Assembly: GCA_020744225.1 (NCBI GenBank)
Contig: JAGMWG010000001.1
Location: forward strand, 2,046,001 to 2,110,000
Length of the DNA: 64,000 nucleotides
Origin: Paraphoma chrysanthemicola
Taxonomy: Eukaryota > Ascomycota > Dothideomycetes > Pleosporales > Phaeosphaeriaceae
Direction: 5' to 3'
Of this stretch, positions 21,679 through 32,829 are shown one piece after another. The notes below the pieces were generated by a model. That model did no database searches, was not told the origin of the DNA, and worked only from the letters and a program-made list of their open reading frames with translations. The translations under genes and the position numbers were made by a program. Within the stretch, counting starts at the first letter, position 1; the number at the start of each line of letters is the position of its first letter.

Positions 21679-24600
21679 ATGGCTTCAATATCGCCCAGGA
21701 AGTCGACGCGCGCCGCTGCGACTCGGAGAAAAGCACCCGTGATCGACGATTCAGACGAGGAGGAGAACCGGACACCAACGCCTGAAGTCAAGCAGGAAGA
21801 GGAGGAGGACTTCACCCCGGCGCCCACACTGCTCAAAACGGGAAGGGGGCGGGGCCGACCACGGAAGGCTGCAGCAGCAGACGAAAATGCGACACCCAAG
21901 CCGACGACAAGGCGGCGGCCGCGGGTGACGGAGTCTGTGGAACCCACACAGGTCTTCACACCCGCGCCAGAGAAGACGAGGGCAGCATCACCCACAAAGG
22001 CCGAGCCCAAAAAGCGTGGTAGAAAGCCACGAGCATCAGTGGTCGCCGCACCCGTCGAAGAGGGGTCACAACTGCTCACGCCCGAACCCTCAATATCGCC
22101 AGAGCCAGAGCCGGAACCGGCTTCGGAGGTGACAGATGCGACAGATGTGACAGACGTGACAGACGCGACAGAAGTGCCAGGAACACCGCTCGCCGACATT
22201 ACGCACAGTGCCCTGAACGAGCAGACTCCAGTCGCAACACCAGCGCCCGAGCCAGCCGCCGAAGTCACTCAGATCGAAGTGAAGGAGGAGACGCCAGTGC
22301 CGGAGACCGCCATCGAACCCGAACAGATACCTGAGCCGCAGCTGAAGATGGTGGAGAAGGTCAATTCGCAGCACACAGTGCTTGAACGGCCAATGGACAT
22401 CGTGGCAAAGCGGCGAGCAGCCGCCATGCCTGCGTTGCACGAGCCTGCTGCACCAAAGCAGCGCACAGTCATCACATGGCTGGTCATGACAAACTTCAAG
22501 AGTTACGCTGGACGACAGGAGGTCGGGCCATTTCATGCGTCCTTCTCGTCTGTGGTGGGTCCTAACGGATCTGGAAAGTCCAATGTGATTGACTCGCTCC
22601 TCTTCGTCTTTGGCTTTCGCGCGAGCAAAATGCGACAAGGCAAGTTGTCCGCCCTCATTCACAATTCTGCCAACTTCTTGGATCTGGATTTCTGTGAGGT
22701 CGAAGTGCACTTCCAGGAAGTCAAGGACCTCCCGAACGGCGGGCAGGAGGTCATTCCCGATTCCCAGCTGGTTATTTCCCGGCGAGCGTTCAAGAACAAC
22801 TCGAGCAAATACTACATCAACAACAAGGAGTCAACCTTTACAATAGTCACGACATTGCTGAAAGATCGGGGCGTTGATCTGGACCACAAGCGCTTCTTGA
22901 TCTTGCAGGGTGAGGTCGAGTCTATCGCACAAATGAAGCCCAAAGCGCAAGGTGAGCACGACGACGGCCTACTCGAATATTTGGAGGACATTATTGGAAC
23001 CTCGAAATACAAGACGCCAATCGAAGAATCTGCAGCAGAAGTGGAGACACTTAACGAGGTCTGTCAAGAGAAAAATAGCCGAGTGCAGCACGTCGAAAAG
23101 GAAAAGAGTGGGCTGGAAGACAAGAAGAACAAAGCGCTCGCGTATATTCGAGACGAGAATGAGCTTGCGATGAAGCAGTCCACGCTGTATCAAATCTACA
23201 TTTCCGAGTTTGACGATCATATTCAAGTCACCGACGAGTCTGTCGGTCAGATGCAAGCTCAATTAGACGAGGAATTGCAGAAGCACCAAGGCAGCGAAGA
23301 AGAGATTAAGCATCTAGAGCGGCAATATAAGAAGGGAGCCAAAGAGTGCGAGCAGCTTGAGAAGAAGAACCAAGAATTCCAGAAAGAAGTAGCGCGCATT
23401 GACAAAGAGACGGTCAAATTTGAAGAGAAGAAGAAGTTCCTGGCTGGGAAGCAAAAGAAGCTGGAGAAGACTATTGAGACGAGCAGCTTCGGCAAGTCCG
23501 GTGCTGAGACTCTTGCGAAGCAATACGCCGCCGACATCGAGCGATACAATGAGGAGATTGCAGAGCTTGAACAAAATATGAAGAAAGAAGAGAAGGAGCT
23601 CGAAACTGTGCGTCTGAGTCTGGCCGGCAAGACACAAGGACTGTCGGACGAGATTGCAGCCAAACAGAAGTCTCTCGAGCCTTGGAGTGCAAAGATCAAC
23701 GAGAAGCAATCGGCTATTGCAGTTGCACAAAGTGAACTTGACATCCTGCGCGAGCGGGAAAACGCAGGCGCCAAAGGCATCGCCGATGTCGAAGCGAAAG
23801 TGGAAGCATTACAAGAATCGAAACAGACCAAGTCCGATGAGCTGGAAGCATGCAAAGTGGAGAAGAAGCGCGTCGAGAAGGAGACACAGAAGATACAGGC
23901 CAAGATTGAGGAACTCACCCAGAAGGAGCCGATCATTCGGTCGAAATTATCAGGAGCTCGCGCCAAGGCTGATGAAGCTCGCGCCAGTCTTTCTTCCGCC
24001 CAAACACAGGGCAACGTTTTGACTGGTCTCATGCGTCTGAAAGAATCTGGACGCATCGACGGTTTTCATGGCCGCCTTGGAAACCTTGGGACGATCGATC
24101 AGAAGTACGATGTTGCGATTTCTACAGCTTGTCCGCAACTTGATAACATGGTGGTCGATACGGTGGAGTCTGGTCAGCAGTGCATCGAGTATCTCCGCAA
24201 GAACAATCTCGGTCGTGCGAACTTCATCCTTCTAGACCGCCTGGCAAAGCGAGACATGTCACCTGTTCAAACACCAGAAGATGTTCCCCGCCTCTTCGAC
24301 TTGGTCAAGCCAAAGGACGAGAGACTAAAACCGGCATTCTTCCAGGTCTTGACTAACACTTTGGTCGCGGAGGATCTGGACCAGGCAGAGCGTATTGCTT
24401 ATGGCGCCAAGCGATGGCGTGTCGTCACTCTAGATGGCAAGCTTATTGACACCGCCGGTACCATGAGTGGTGGCGGTAGCCGTGTAGTAAAGGGCAAGAT
24501 GTCGTCAAAATTGGCTTCAGATGTCTCCAGGGATCAAGTATCCAAGTTAGAGCAGGACCGCGACACACTCGAGCAGACCTTTGCAGAGTTCCAACAAGAG

Positions 24601-26141
24601 CAGCGAGAGCTCGAAACAGCATTACGTGATCTGACACACCAATCACCCCTGTTAAACACCAAAGCACAGAAGCTCGCGCTCGAGCTGGAAAGCTTCGATC
24701 GCAACCTGGCGGATTGTCAACGACGAATCAAGGAGCTGGGTAGTGAGCAAACCTCGTCGAAGTCAGACAAGACTCGGGTCTCATCACTTGAAAAGAGCAT
24801 CACCTCTATGGAGAAAGAGTTAGCCAAGCTGCATGCCGAGACAGCCGATGTCGAAGCAGAGATCAAGGCGCTCCAAGACAAAATCATGGAAATTGGTGGT
24901 GTCAAGCTCCGAAGCCAGAAAGCAAAGGTCGATGGCCTGAAGCAGCAAATCGACACCCTGGCCGACCAATCGTCGAATGCTGAAATCTCCAAGTCAAAGG
25001 AAGAGAAGCAGCGCACGAAGCATGAGAAGGCCCACAACGATGCGATCAAAGAACTTGACAAGCTCGCGGTCGAGGCGGACAAGGTCGAAGAAGACATGGC
25101 TGCTCAGCAGAGTGATGTCTCTGGTATCAGGCAACAAGCCGAGGAAGCTCAGGACGCTCTCGAAACACGTAAAGAAGAACTCCAAATTGTCAAGAAGGAG
25201 CTGGATGAGAAGACTGCCGAGATCAACGAGTCGCGCGCTGTTGAGATTGAGATGCGCAACAAGCTTGAGGAAGGACAAAAGAGTCTGAATGAGTTCCAGA
25301 AGAAGCAAGCCTACTTCCACGACAAGTTGAGCAAGCTCACATACCAGAACGTCACCGATCTTGGCGAAGAGCAGGAGGGCGGTGAGGGATTGCCATCATA
25401 CAGCAAAGATGAACTCCAGGACATGTCCAAGGCCAACCTCAAGGACGAGATTGCGCATCTCGAAAAGAAGAATGAGTCTACACAGGTTGACCTTTCTGTT
25501 CTTGCTGAATATCGCAAGCGTGTTGAAGAGCACGCATCACGCTCCTCCGACCTCGCTGAAGCGGTTGCTTCCCGTGACGGCGCAAAGCGTAAATGCGATG
25601 AACTTCGACGCCTCCGCCTTGAAGGCTTCATGGAGGGCTTTTCCATCATCACCGCGCGATTGAAAGAGATGTACCAAATGATCACCATGGGCGGCAACGC
25701 CGAGCTCGAACTCGTCGACTCTCTCGACCCGTTCAGTGAAGGCATTCTCTTCTCTGTCATGCCGCCCAAGAAATCGTGGAAGAACATCAGCAACCTTTCT
25801 GGTGGCGAGAAGACGCTATCGTCGTTGGCGCTTGTGTTTGCTTTGCATCACTACAAGCCCACGCCGCTGTACGTTATGGACGAGATTGACGCAGCGTTGG
25901 ACTTCAGAAATGTCAGTATTGTGGCGAGTTATATCAAGGAGCGCACGAAGAACGCACAGTTCATCGTTATCTCTTTGCGGAACAACATGTTTGAGCTCGC
26001 ATCGCGGTTGGTGGGCGTTTACAAGGTTAATCACATGGTAAGTCATCCAGTATGGCCTAGAGTACTCGACGATAGCTAACAGCAAAACAGACCAAGAGTG
26101 TTACGATTGAAAATAAGGATTACATAACTGGACGGGCATAA
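21679..26141 (+). CDS. SMC4: Condensin subunit Smc4 (structural maintenance of chromosomes)
   Basis: Smc4 pairs with Smc2 and the non-SMC condensin subunits to compact mitotic chromosomes. Two exons (21679-26037 and 26091-26141) give 1469 aa; the tiny last exon restores the family ending NHMTKSVTIENKDYITGRA, which the unspliced frame loses. The start at 21679 (MASISPRKSTRAAATRRKAP) is preferred over the upstream in-frame ATG. A disordered basic and acidic N-terminal tail of about 250 residues precedes the ATPase head. Walker A is GPNGSGKSNVID near residue 294. Coiled coils flank the hinge (about 785-935, with GFHGRLGNLGTIDQKYDVAI and GTMSGGGSRV). The C-terminal head carries signature LSGGEKTLSSLALVFALH near 1373 and Walker B YVMDEIDAALD. 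Normal family length; no defects. Confidence 0.96.
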
Positions 26142-26848
26142 ACGGGGCGCAGGCATTTCGCCTTGGTCATGGTGTTCGGCGTTGGGATGTTGCATTGCAC
26201 TGCTTGGATAATGGTATAACGATTGGCAGGCTGGTTGGGCGCGCGATACCATGGCGATGTATTGACGATCCCTGGGTGTAACGACTAGTTGCGAACGCTA
26301 GATATTGATGTATAAAGTGCATGTTCTTACCCCTATAATCTCTTCGCTGGAGGTCATCAGTGATGCTCAGTACACTATGAGTAAACCCGCATTTTTCGGA
26401 TTCCCCGTCGGTACCAGATTAAGTCGCCTCCTTGTTATGATAAGTCATTGCGTACTAAATGGCTTCTAGACTACAAGGCGCTGCAAGAAATCGTGTCTCC
26501 CTCTACCTTGTTTGTTGCGGATGAGCTGGCTTCGATCTTGTGAATTCACGAAAGCCTGGATGTCTTCAGAGCATTTTTCTTGAATGTTGCTTCTAGTAGG
26601 AAAGTATCCTGCAGATACACACCCATCTGTGAGGGAGCGACTGAAGGCTGTACGTGGCCAACTGCAGCACGGAATTGTGGAAAGACGGGTGTTGGGGCAG
26701 GTACTCTATTGACCAAAGTGGAGGCCGCGAAAAGTAAAGGTAAATGTGCAACACAGCTCGACAAGCATCTCGTAGAGTACTAGCGACCCTGGAAGTAAAG
26801 ACTTACTCAGCGTTTACTTCTCCAAGTTTCTCCAGATAGCTTTCATTC
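26142..26848. other. Convergent intergenic region
   Basis: Between the 3' ends of SMC4 and the tannase-family gene. Short open frames only; no gene recognised. Confidence 0.5.
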
Positions 26849-28522
26849 TCATACCCGCCATGCTCCCCACGATTGCATCCAAGATCCCAGTCCCATCACT
26901 TTCTGGCGCAACTCGTCCTCGTGCTTTTTAGAGTCGCCGGATGTCCCGCTCACACATTTCCAATTCTCCTTCCTTTTCGCATGTCCAGTACCGGTGTACT
27001 TCGCCTGGTTCGGCCACTTACATACCTGTCTCTCTACAACGTCACCCTGTGCATTCGTAACAGCCGCATCTAACCCCTCCGGCGCCTCGCCCTCCTCGAC
27101 CCACTTAACTAACGTAGCCAGCGGATCGGTAGGCAGGGGTCCATTCCCTCCAGCACAATGCCCCACGCCCGGCGCGAGAAAGAGGCGGTAGAAGTCGTCG
27201 ACTTGGCTCATTTCTCGCTCGATGCGCTGACGGTATTTGAGTGTATGTTGGTACGGTATGATTTCGTCGGCCATGCCGTGCCAGGATAGCAATTTTGTGC
27301 CAGCGTCACGCAGGGCTGTAAGGTCTGTGGACAAGGTAGTGAGAGCCCAGGACCAGTGGGCCGATGCTTGGGCCCAGAGAGCGAAGTAGTCTATTGGTGT
27401 GAGGGTGGAGAGATCGAACCTTGGTGGGAGGAGAAGTGTTTCCAATACGGGGAGGGCGATGGGATTTTGGGTACGGGTGCCGGAGGGCGTGGTGGAGATG
27501 TTTGCGATAATTGCGTAGTTGGAGCCGGGGGAGAGACCGGGACCGAGTTGTGTGCCGAGAGGCGTATGTGGGCCTTGAATGATTTTGCGGACGACGCTGG
27601 CCATAGAGGATGTGACTTGAGTAGTTTGGCCATCACAATCAAAGTCGTGGCCGATGAGAGTTTCCGGTTCGAATGGGCATGCGTCCGGTTCCATGATTAC
27701 GCCGTCTACAAAGCCGTCTAGCACATCGCATCCTTCAATGAGTTTATTTGCGAATAATCCAAATTCGCAATTTGACATATACGTGTCTGCATCCTTCATA
27801 ACGAGTTGGGGCCAGAACCCACCCATCGTGATTGAGATGAGATCCAGCGCTGGGGCAGCCGCCATAATACCATCGAGTAAGTGAGGATACTTCTGTGCCA
27901 TGAGATAGCCTTGTCTTCCCCCTTGAGAACATCCATTCCAGTAAGAGTGGTGTGGCTTGTCGCCATAATATTGCTCGACGATATTCTTGCCAATGAGGAT
28001 CTGTTCAACGAGACTGCGCTCCGCAAAGTTCTGCCACAAGGCCCAGTCGATGGTGCGGTCTGGTTTCATGAGCCACTCGAGACTCAGCCAGCTCCATTCG
28101 TCATGACCACCGTCTGTAGACACGGCAGCATAGCCTTGCTTGAGGGCAGGAGCGAGTCCGACGAAGCCAAGGCTCGTTGCGAAGCCACCACCCCCGGTTG
28201 CTTGGAATCGGCCATTCCAGTCTTTGCGTTCTGATGGGAGCCAGACACGAATCAGGACATCGTCGTTGGCGCCATGGTGCCTGACGTGGATGTTGACTTC
28301 GCAGAATCTGAGGTCAGTGACGGGCGGCAAGATTTCTGAAGCAGGGGTGGTGTAATTCGTCTGTAGTGTTGCGGACAGCGATAGTATCTCTGCTCCATCA
28401 AAAATAGGTTTCGTGAATTTCTCTGCATTGCAATTGTTTGTAGTCGATTTAGGGATCGCCTCGCCTTCTGTGCGCACGCCTGGAAGCACGAGGAGGGGCA
28501 GGAGGAACTTAGTACTCAGCAT
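26849..28522 (-). CDS. Secreted tannase/feruloyl esterase family enzyme
   Basis: Enzymes of this family cleave ester bonds of gallic or ferulic acid in plant tannins and wall polysaccharides. A single exon of 557 aa; the start at 28522 places a signal peptide first (MLSTKFLLPLLVLPGVRTEG). Family landmarks follow in order: CEVNIHVRHHGANDD, LRVWLPS-like IRVWLPSERKDWNGRF, GGGGFATSLGF, the nucleophile Ser in WNGCSQGGRQGYLMAQKYP, acid Asp in LLSWHGMADEIIPYQ and catalytic His in APGVGHCAGGNGPLP. Cysteines next to the Ser and His fit the disulfide that holds the triad in this family. It could be a tannase or a type-B feruloyl esterase; the sequence does not decide. It shares a divergent promoter region with SHMT. 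Confidence 0.92.
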   Translation of the reverse strand: MLSTKFLLPLLVLPGVRTEGEAIPKSTTNNCNAEKFTKPIFDGAEILSLSATLQTNYTTPASEILPPVTDLRFCEVNIHVRHHGANDDVLIRVWLPSERKDWNGRFQATGGGGFATSLGFVGLAPALKQGYAAVSTDGGHDEWSWLSLEWLMKPDRTIDWALWQNFAERSLVEQILIGKNIVEQYYGDKPHHSYWNGCSQGGRQGYLMAQKYPHLLDGIMAAAPALDLISITMGGFWPQLVMKDADTYMSNCEFGLFANKLIEGCDVLDGFVDGVIMEPDACPFEPETLIGHDFDCDGQTTQVTSSMASVVRKIIQGPHTPLGTQLGPGLSPGSNYAIIANISTTPSGTRTQNPIALPVLETLLLPPRFDLSTLTPIDYFALWAQASAHWSWALTTLSTDLTALRDAGTKLLSWHGMADEIIPYQHTLKYRQRIEREMSQVDDFYRLFLAPGVGHCAGGNGPLPTDPLATLVKWVEEGEAPEGLDAAVTNAQGDVVERQVCKWPNQAKYTGTGHAKRKENWKCVSGTSGDSKKHEDELRQKVMGLGSWMQSWGAWRV

Positions 28523-29246
28523 TCTGGTTGTTCCACGAGCGAAGACAGAAGATTTAAATTGGATTTGACTGAGACGAGCCCTTCTGAGTATATGAGGTTG
28601 CCTCAGAGGCACATCTTTTGTACATGGTAGTACTTAAACGTAGATGTCGCCATCCTGAAGCTTCTTGGACTGGTTGCTCACATCGACTCACCTGGCGCTA
28701 GGCAGGATCCAGCACTTCGCCTGTCGTGCCACTGCACATCAAGTAAGCTGTCATTCACCGTTCACCAATCTGCCTATAAGATTGGAAAATACGTTCTGGA
28801 TGTGCATTGTCAAAACGCTCATGCTAGCAGGACAATGAGTTCTGTTGGAGGCAAAAAGTCGGCGGGGCAAAGGCGGGGCAAGCGGGTAGATCAGGGTCGC
28901 AGCGAGCTTTCCACCCAAAAGAAGACAGGGATTCCACACGCAAGCATGCAGTTCACGATATGTTCGGAGGGCTGAGGTGAGATGGACTTGCGGAGCCGTA
29001 TGAGGTATACTTTCTACCGACCTAATAGAACCGGAGTCCGATGACCGGCGAACTTGGTCGATGGCGCCTTGCCTGAATGAGCATAGTGCGTTATGGTTCC
29101 CGCAAAAAAGTTGAATGGAGGGGCGCGTGGTTCATATGAGTACTCTTGGAGCGGCTTAAATTCTCATTCCACTTCATCCGACTTGAGGATCTCTTCCCAT
29201 CTTCTTCATCCCTCTTTCACGTTCTTTCGAGTCAATTGATATCGCC
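28523..29246. promoter_or_regulatory. Divergent promoter region between the esterase and SHMT genes
   Basis: No gene seen. The last 80 bases before the SHMT start are a pyrimidine-rich leader (runs such as CTCTTCCCATCTTCTTCATC), typical of strongly expressed fungal housekeeping genes. Confidence 0.5.
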
Positions 29247-30820
29247 ATGTCTTCCTACGCTCTGCCGAAGTCCCACCAGGACGTAAGCTGCCCCGCGCAT
29301 CAATGAAGATGGATGACAGGCTGACTCGTGATAGCTCATGGAGAAGTCCCTGGTGGACACGGACAATGAGGTCGCCCAGATCATGGTAGGACTGCCTCAG
29401 ACACAGTGTCAGCGGCAATTCTGATTCGTGCCACAGGAGAAGGAAATCCAGCGCCAGCGCGAGTCCATTCTGCTCATCGCCTCCGAGAATGTCACGTCTC
29501 GCGCCGTCTTTGACGCGCTTGGCTCGCCCATGTCCAACAAGTACTCCGAGGGCTACCCTGGTGCCCGCTACTACGGCGGCAACGAGCACATTGACTCCAT
29601 CGAGCTTCTCTGCCAGAAGCGCGCCCTCGAGACGTTCGGTCTGGATTCTGAGAAATGGGGTGTCAACGTGCAGTGCTTGAGCGGCAGCCCGGCCAACCTG
29701 CAGGCATACCAGGCCATCATGAGGCCACACGATAGGCTCATGGGTCTTGACCTGCCCCACGGTGGCCATTTGAGCCACGGCTACCAGACACCGCAGAGGA
29801 AGTGCGTACACCAGCTCTTCATATCCTCTACAGACATTGGCTAACCCACGGTGCAGGATCTCCGCAGTCTCCACCTACTTCGAGACCTTCCCCTACCGCG
29901 TAAACCTCGATACCGGCCTCATCGATTACGACCAGCTCGAGCAGAATGCTCTCATGTACCGCCCCAAGGTCCTCGTTGCCGGCACCTCCGCATACTGCCG
30001 CGAGATCGATTACGCCCGCATGCGCGACATCGCCGACAAGGTTGGCTGCTACCTGCTAATGGACATGGCACATATCTCTGGTCTCGTCGCTGCTGGCGTC
30101 AACAAGTCGCCCTTCCCATACTGCGACATTGTCACAACCACCACACACAAGTCCCTTCGTGGACCTCGTGGCGCCATGATTTTCTTCCGCAAGGGTGTCC
30201 GGAAGACTGACGCAAAGACTGGCAAGGAGACCCTGTACGATCTTGAGGGTCCCATCAACTTCTCCGTCTTCCCAGGTCACCAGGGTGGACCTCACAACCA
30301 CACCATCACTGCGCTGGCGGTCGCGCTCAAGCAGGCACAGACTGAGGACTTCAAGCTGTACCAGCAGCAAGTCATCAAGAATGCCAAGCAGCTTGAAGTG
30401 ACTTTCAAGGAGCTCGGCTTCAAGCTCGTTACCGACGGTACCGACAACCACATGGTCCTCATCGACCTCAAGCCTTTCGCCCTCGACGGTGCCCGTGTCG
30501 AGGCTGTCCTCGAACAAGTCAACATTGCATGCAACAAGAACACCACACCCGGCGACAAGTCAGCTCTCACTCCCATGGGTATCCGCATCGGCGCCCCCGC
30601 CATGACCTCAAGAGGTCTCGGCGAGGAAGACTTCAAGAAAATTGCCAACTACATCAACACTTGCATCCAGCTGTGCAAGAAGATCCAAGGCGAGCTGCCC
30701 AAGGAGAATAACAAGCTCAAGGACTTCAAGACCAGGGTCGCCAGCGGCGAGGTTGAAGAAATCAACAACCTTAAGAAGGAGATTGCGGCCTGGGCTGTTA
30801 CCTTCCCTCTCCCTATCTAA
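29247..30820 (+). CDS. Serine hydroxymethyltransferase, cytosolic type
   Basis: SHMT is the PLP enzyme that converts serine and tetrahydrofolate to glycine and methylene-THF, the main entry to one-carbon metabolism. Four exons (29247-29282, 29335-29385, 29437-29801, 29857-30820) join in phase to 471 aa, the usual cytosolic length. The first two coding exons carry only 12 and 17 codons. The start MSSYALPKSHQD has no mitochondrial presequence. Motifs: QRQRESILLIASENVTSRAV, NKYSEGYPGARYYGGNEHID, LSGSPANLQAYQA, MDMAHISGLVAAG, and the PLP-binding lysine in TTTTHKSLRGPRG. The C terminus ends WAVTFPLPI. A second, mitochondrial SHMT gene is expected elsewhere in the genome. Confidence 0.96.
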
Positions 30821-31269
30821 GCTTGCGACGTAATATCCTGGGATGGCGTTACTTTGGCGTTGGTGGCAAAATTTCAACAAAATGGTGTGGATTTGACATG
30901 GCATATTTCAACATTTCACGCATTATGGACGACGGAGACGATTGGGTGGGAATGATACCAGGGGAGTAGATGGAGGAGCTGCGGTAAATAACACTCAGTT
31001 CAAGAGCTACGTATCGAAAGCGATCGTTGCTTAACCAACGACGCCAATCGACGACACGCTGCATCACTACATTGCCGTATTTCTTCGCGTTCGTTTCTTT
31101 TGTGTTTGCAACATGACCAACATCCTCCACATCCAACACACGTTGAGCCAACACCGCGACAAACCACCCCACCCAGTATTTCTTGAAAACATGCCCTGCC
31201 TTCTTGACTTCGCCAGCATGATTCTTGTTCTCCTCTCCTAACACCCCTATATCCAAAGCCATTCCAAGC
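30821..31269. other. Intergenic region
   Basis: SHMT 3' UTR and upstream region of the small membrane protein. A minus-strand open frame (30849-31394) has no recognisable features and is taken as chance. Confidence 0.45.
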
Positions 31270-31638
31270 ATGACGGAGGGAGCTACGATTGGTATAGCTT
31301 TCGTTATCACCGCCACACTCTTTGCCTTCGTACTATGCATCATCGCCCTGTGTAAACGCAACAATGGACGCTCAATTGTAGTAGTTAAACGCAAGCATGG
31401 TGGTTGGCCTAGAGGAAGAGATGCAGAAATTGGATATCGGTTGAATGAAACGTATGATCCGAGACATGGGCATATACGTGAATATCATCGTGTACCAGGG
31501 CGGCATGGAGGGAATAGGGTACATGATCCGAGGGGACTGGTGCCTGATGATAGAGTCGGGAGAGAGGAAGAAAGACAAAGACATGGGGATAGGGACAGAC
31601 GGGCAAGACGAGAACATGGTAGGAGAAGGTCGTTTTGA
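31270..31638 (+). CDS. Small single-pass membrane protein with an Arg/His-rich tail (hypothetical)
   Basis: The ATG at 31270 begins MTEGATIGIAFVITATLFAF and one membrane helix (about residues 6-28) followed by CKRNNGR. The rest is a basic tail rich in Arg, His, Gly and Asp, ending RREHGRRRSF; total 122 aa. Orientation with the basic tail in the cytoplasm follows the positive-inside rule. An in-frame ATG at 31225 would add 15 residues. No family is recognised. A single open exon with a clear helix supports it modestly. Confidence 0.45.
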   Translation: MTEGATIGIAFVITATLFAFVLCIIALCKRNNGRSIVVVKRKHGGWPRGRDAEIGYRLNETYDPRHGHIREYHRVPGRHGGNRVHDPRGLVPDDRVGREEERQRHGDRDRRARREHGRRRSF

Positions 31639-32037
31639 AAGCCTCCAGGCCTTCGCCTTGATGCATACCCAGTCAGCCTGAGCCTTGCCATTTGTGTCAG
31701 TCCCAGATGGCTGTATATGCTCAAGGCTTGAGGATTTGACTAGCAGAAGGACAAAGTTGGAGCGTGGTCTGACGATAATCAGGCCCAAGTCAAAGGTGCA
31801 GAAGACATTTTCTCTGTATGATCCGGTATTTCATTCCCGTTTGCCTTTTCGAAGAAGATACATCATCGAGGCCAGTATCCCAACTCCCTTGACCAGTGGT
31901 CTACAGCTCTACACGACCAATATATCTCCTCTATCCATGCCTACTCCAATCCCATCGCCATGAACGCCATTCCCATATTCACTTTGCCTGTACCCTTTAC
32001 CCCTCCCATCCGCGCGTAGGCGAATGAGTAAAGGCGT
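31639..32037. other. Convergent intergenic region
   Basis: 3' ends of the small membrane protein gene and the 10-cysteine protein gene. Nothing else seen. Confidence 0.45.
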
Positions 32038-32371
32038 CTAGCACTCATACCCACACTTGTTATGGCACTTCTCGCCATTGTCCCGGCACGTGTCTGCGCG
32101 GCACGAGATGTCGCAGCCGACGGGGTTGAGCCAGCACCAAAAGCTCTGTGTCTTCATGTCAGTCGATGGCCGCTCGGGAGATCAAATGAGCGAAATTACA
32201 GGAAGGGAAGTTACTTACACCGCGGCACTTGTTGTAGTAGTCATCGCACTCCTTGCAGTCGTCGCGGACCAGGTCATTGGCGACGGTGTTCTTGACGTCG
32301 GAGGAAGGGGCCAGGGGAGTGGCCATGGTGAGAGTGGCCATGGCGGCGACGAGGACGGTGGTGAACTTCAT
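32038..32371 (-). CDS. Small secreted cysteine-rich protein (86 aa, ten cysteines), effector-like
   Basis: Exon 1 (32219-32371) encodes a signal peptide, MKFTTVLVAAMATLTMATPL, and the first cysteines (DDCKECDDYYNKCRG). A 73-nt intron (32146-32218) with GTAAGT and CACAG ends joins it in phase to exon 2 (32038-32145), which encodes SFWCWLNPVGCDISCRADTC, then RDNGEKCHNKCGYEC and the stop. The mature chain has ten cysteines spaced C-x2-C-x6-C-x5-C-x6-C-x3-C-x4-C-x6-C-x3-C-x3-C, so five disulfides are possible. The short length, the leader and the even Cys count fit apoplastic fungal effectors or antimicrobial-type proteins. The intronless frame hides the Cys-rich half. No family name can be given. 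High confidence as a gene, low for role. Confidence 0.82.
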
Positions 32372-32829
32372 GGTGTTGTGAGGCTTTAGTCTGTGATTTA
32401 TTGTGGGATTTGTAAAGTGTTGTTCGTGATGGAGGGATTTGTTGGTGTGTGAGAGTTGCTTCTAGTGGACGTGGGTGTGCGATGAGAAGAGTCGTAGAGG
32501 CGAGGAGAGTGGTGTAGATAAAGTTCAGGGAGCGAAGGCCGGTGCAAGGCAGCAGCAGTGGTGAGAGGCGTTTGCACATTCTGCCGAGCCAGAGCGTTTG
32601 CACATGGTGATAGAGAGCGGCGGGCAGGTGGTGAAGCTCCAATGTATCCAGAGCAGTGAATGTGTGGCATTTTGATTTACTGTGTCATGTAGGAAAATGA
32701 GAGAGCACGCCGTCAAGGAGGTTCAAGTCACAGAGCAGCCTGATGGTGTGATATTTCAATGGTCGAGTGCATTGTATTCAAAGCTCGAGTCTCGAAGAAC
32801 ATTGCTCAATATATAAACAAAATGTCTGC
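32372..32829. other. Intergenic region
   Basis: Promoter side of the 10-cysteine gene and 3' side of the RNase T2 gene. No gene seen. Confidence 0.45.

Noticed and set aside
30849..31394. 181-codon minus-strand frame
   Set aside because: Overlaps the small membrane protein and the SHMT 3' region; no recognisable feature.
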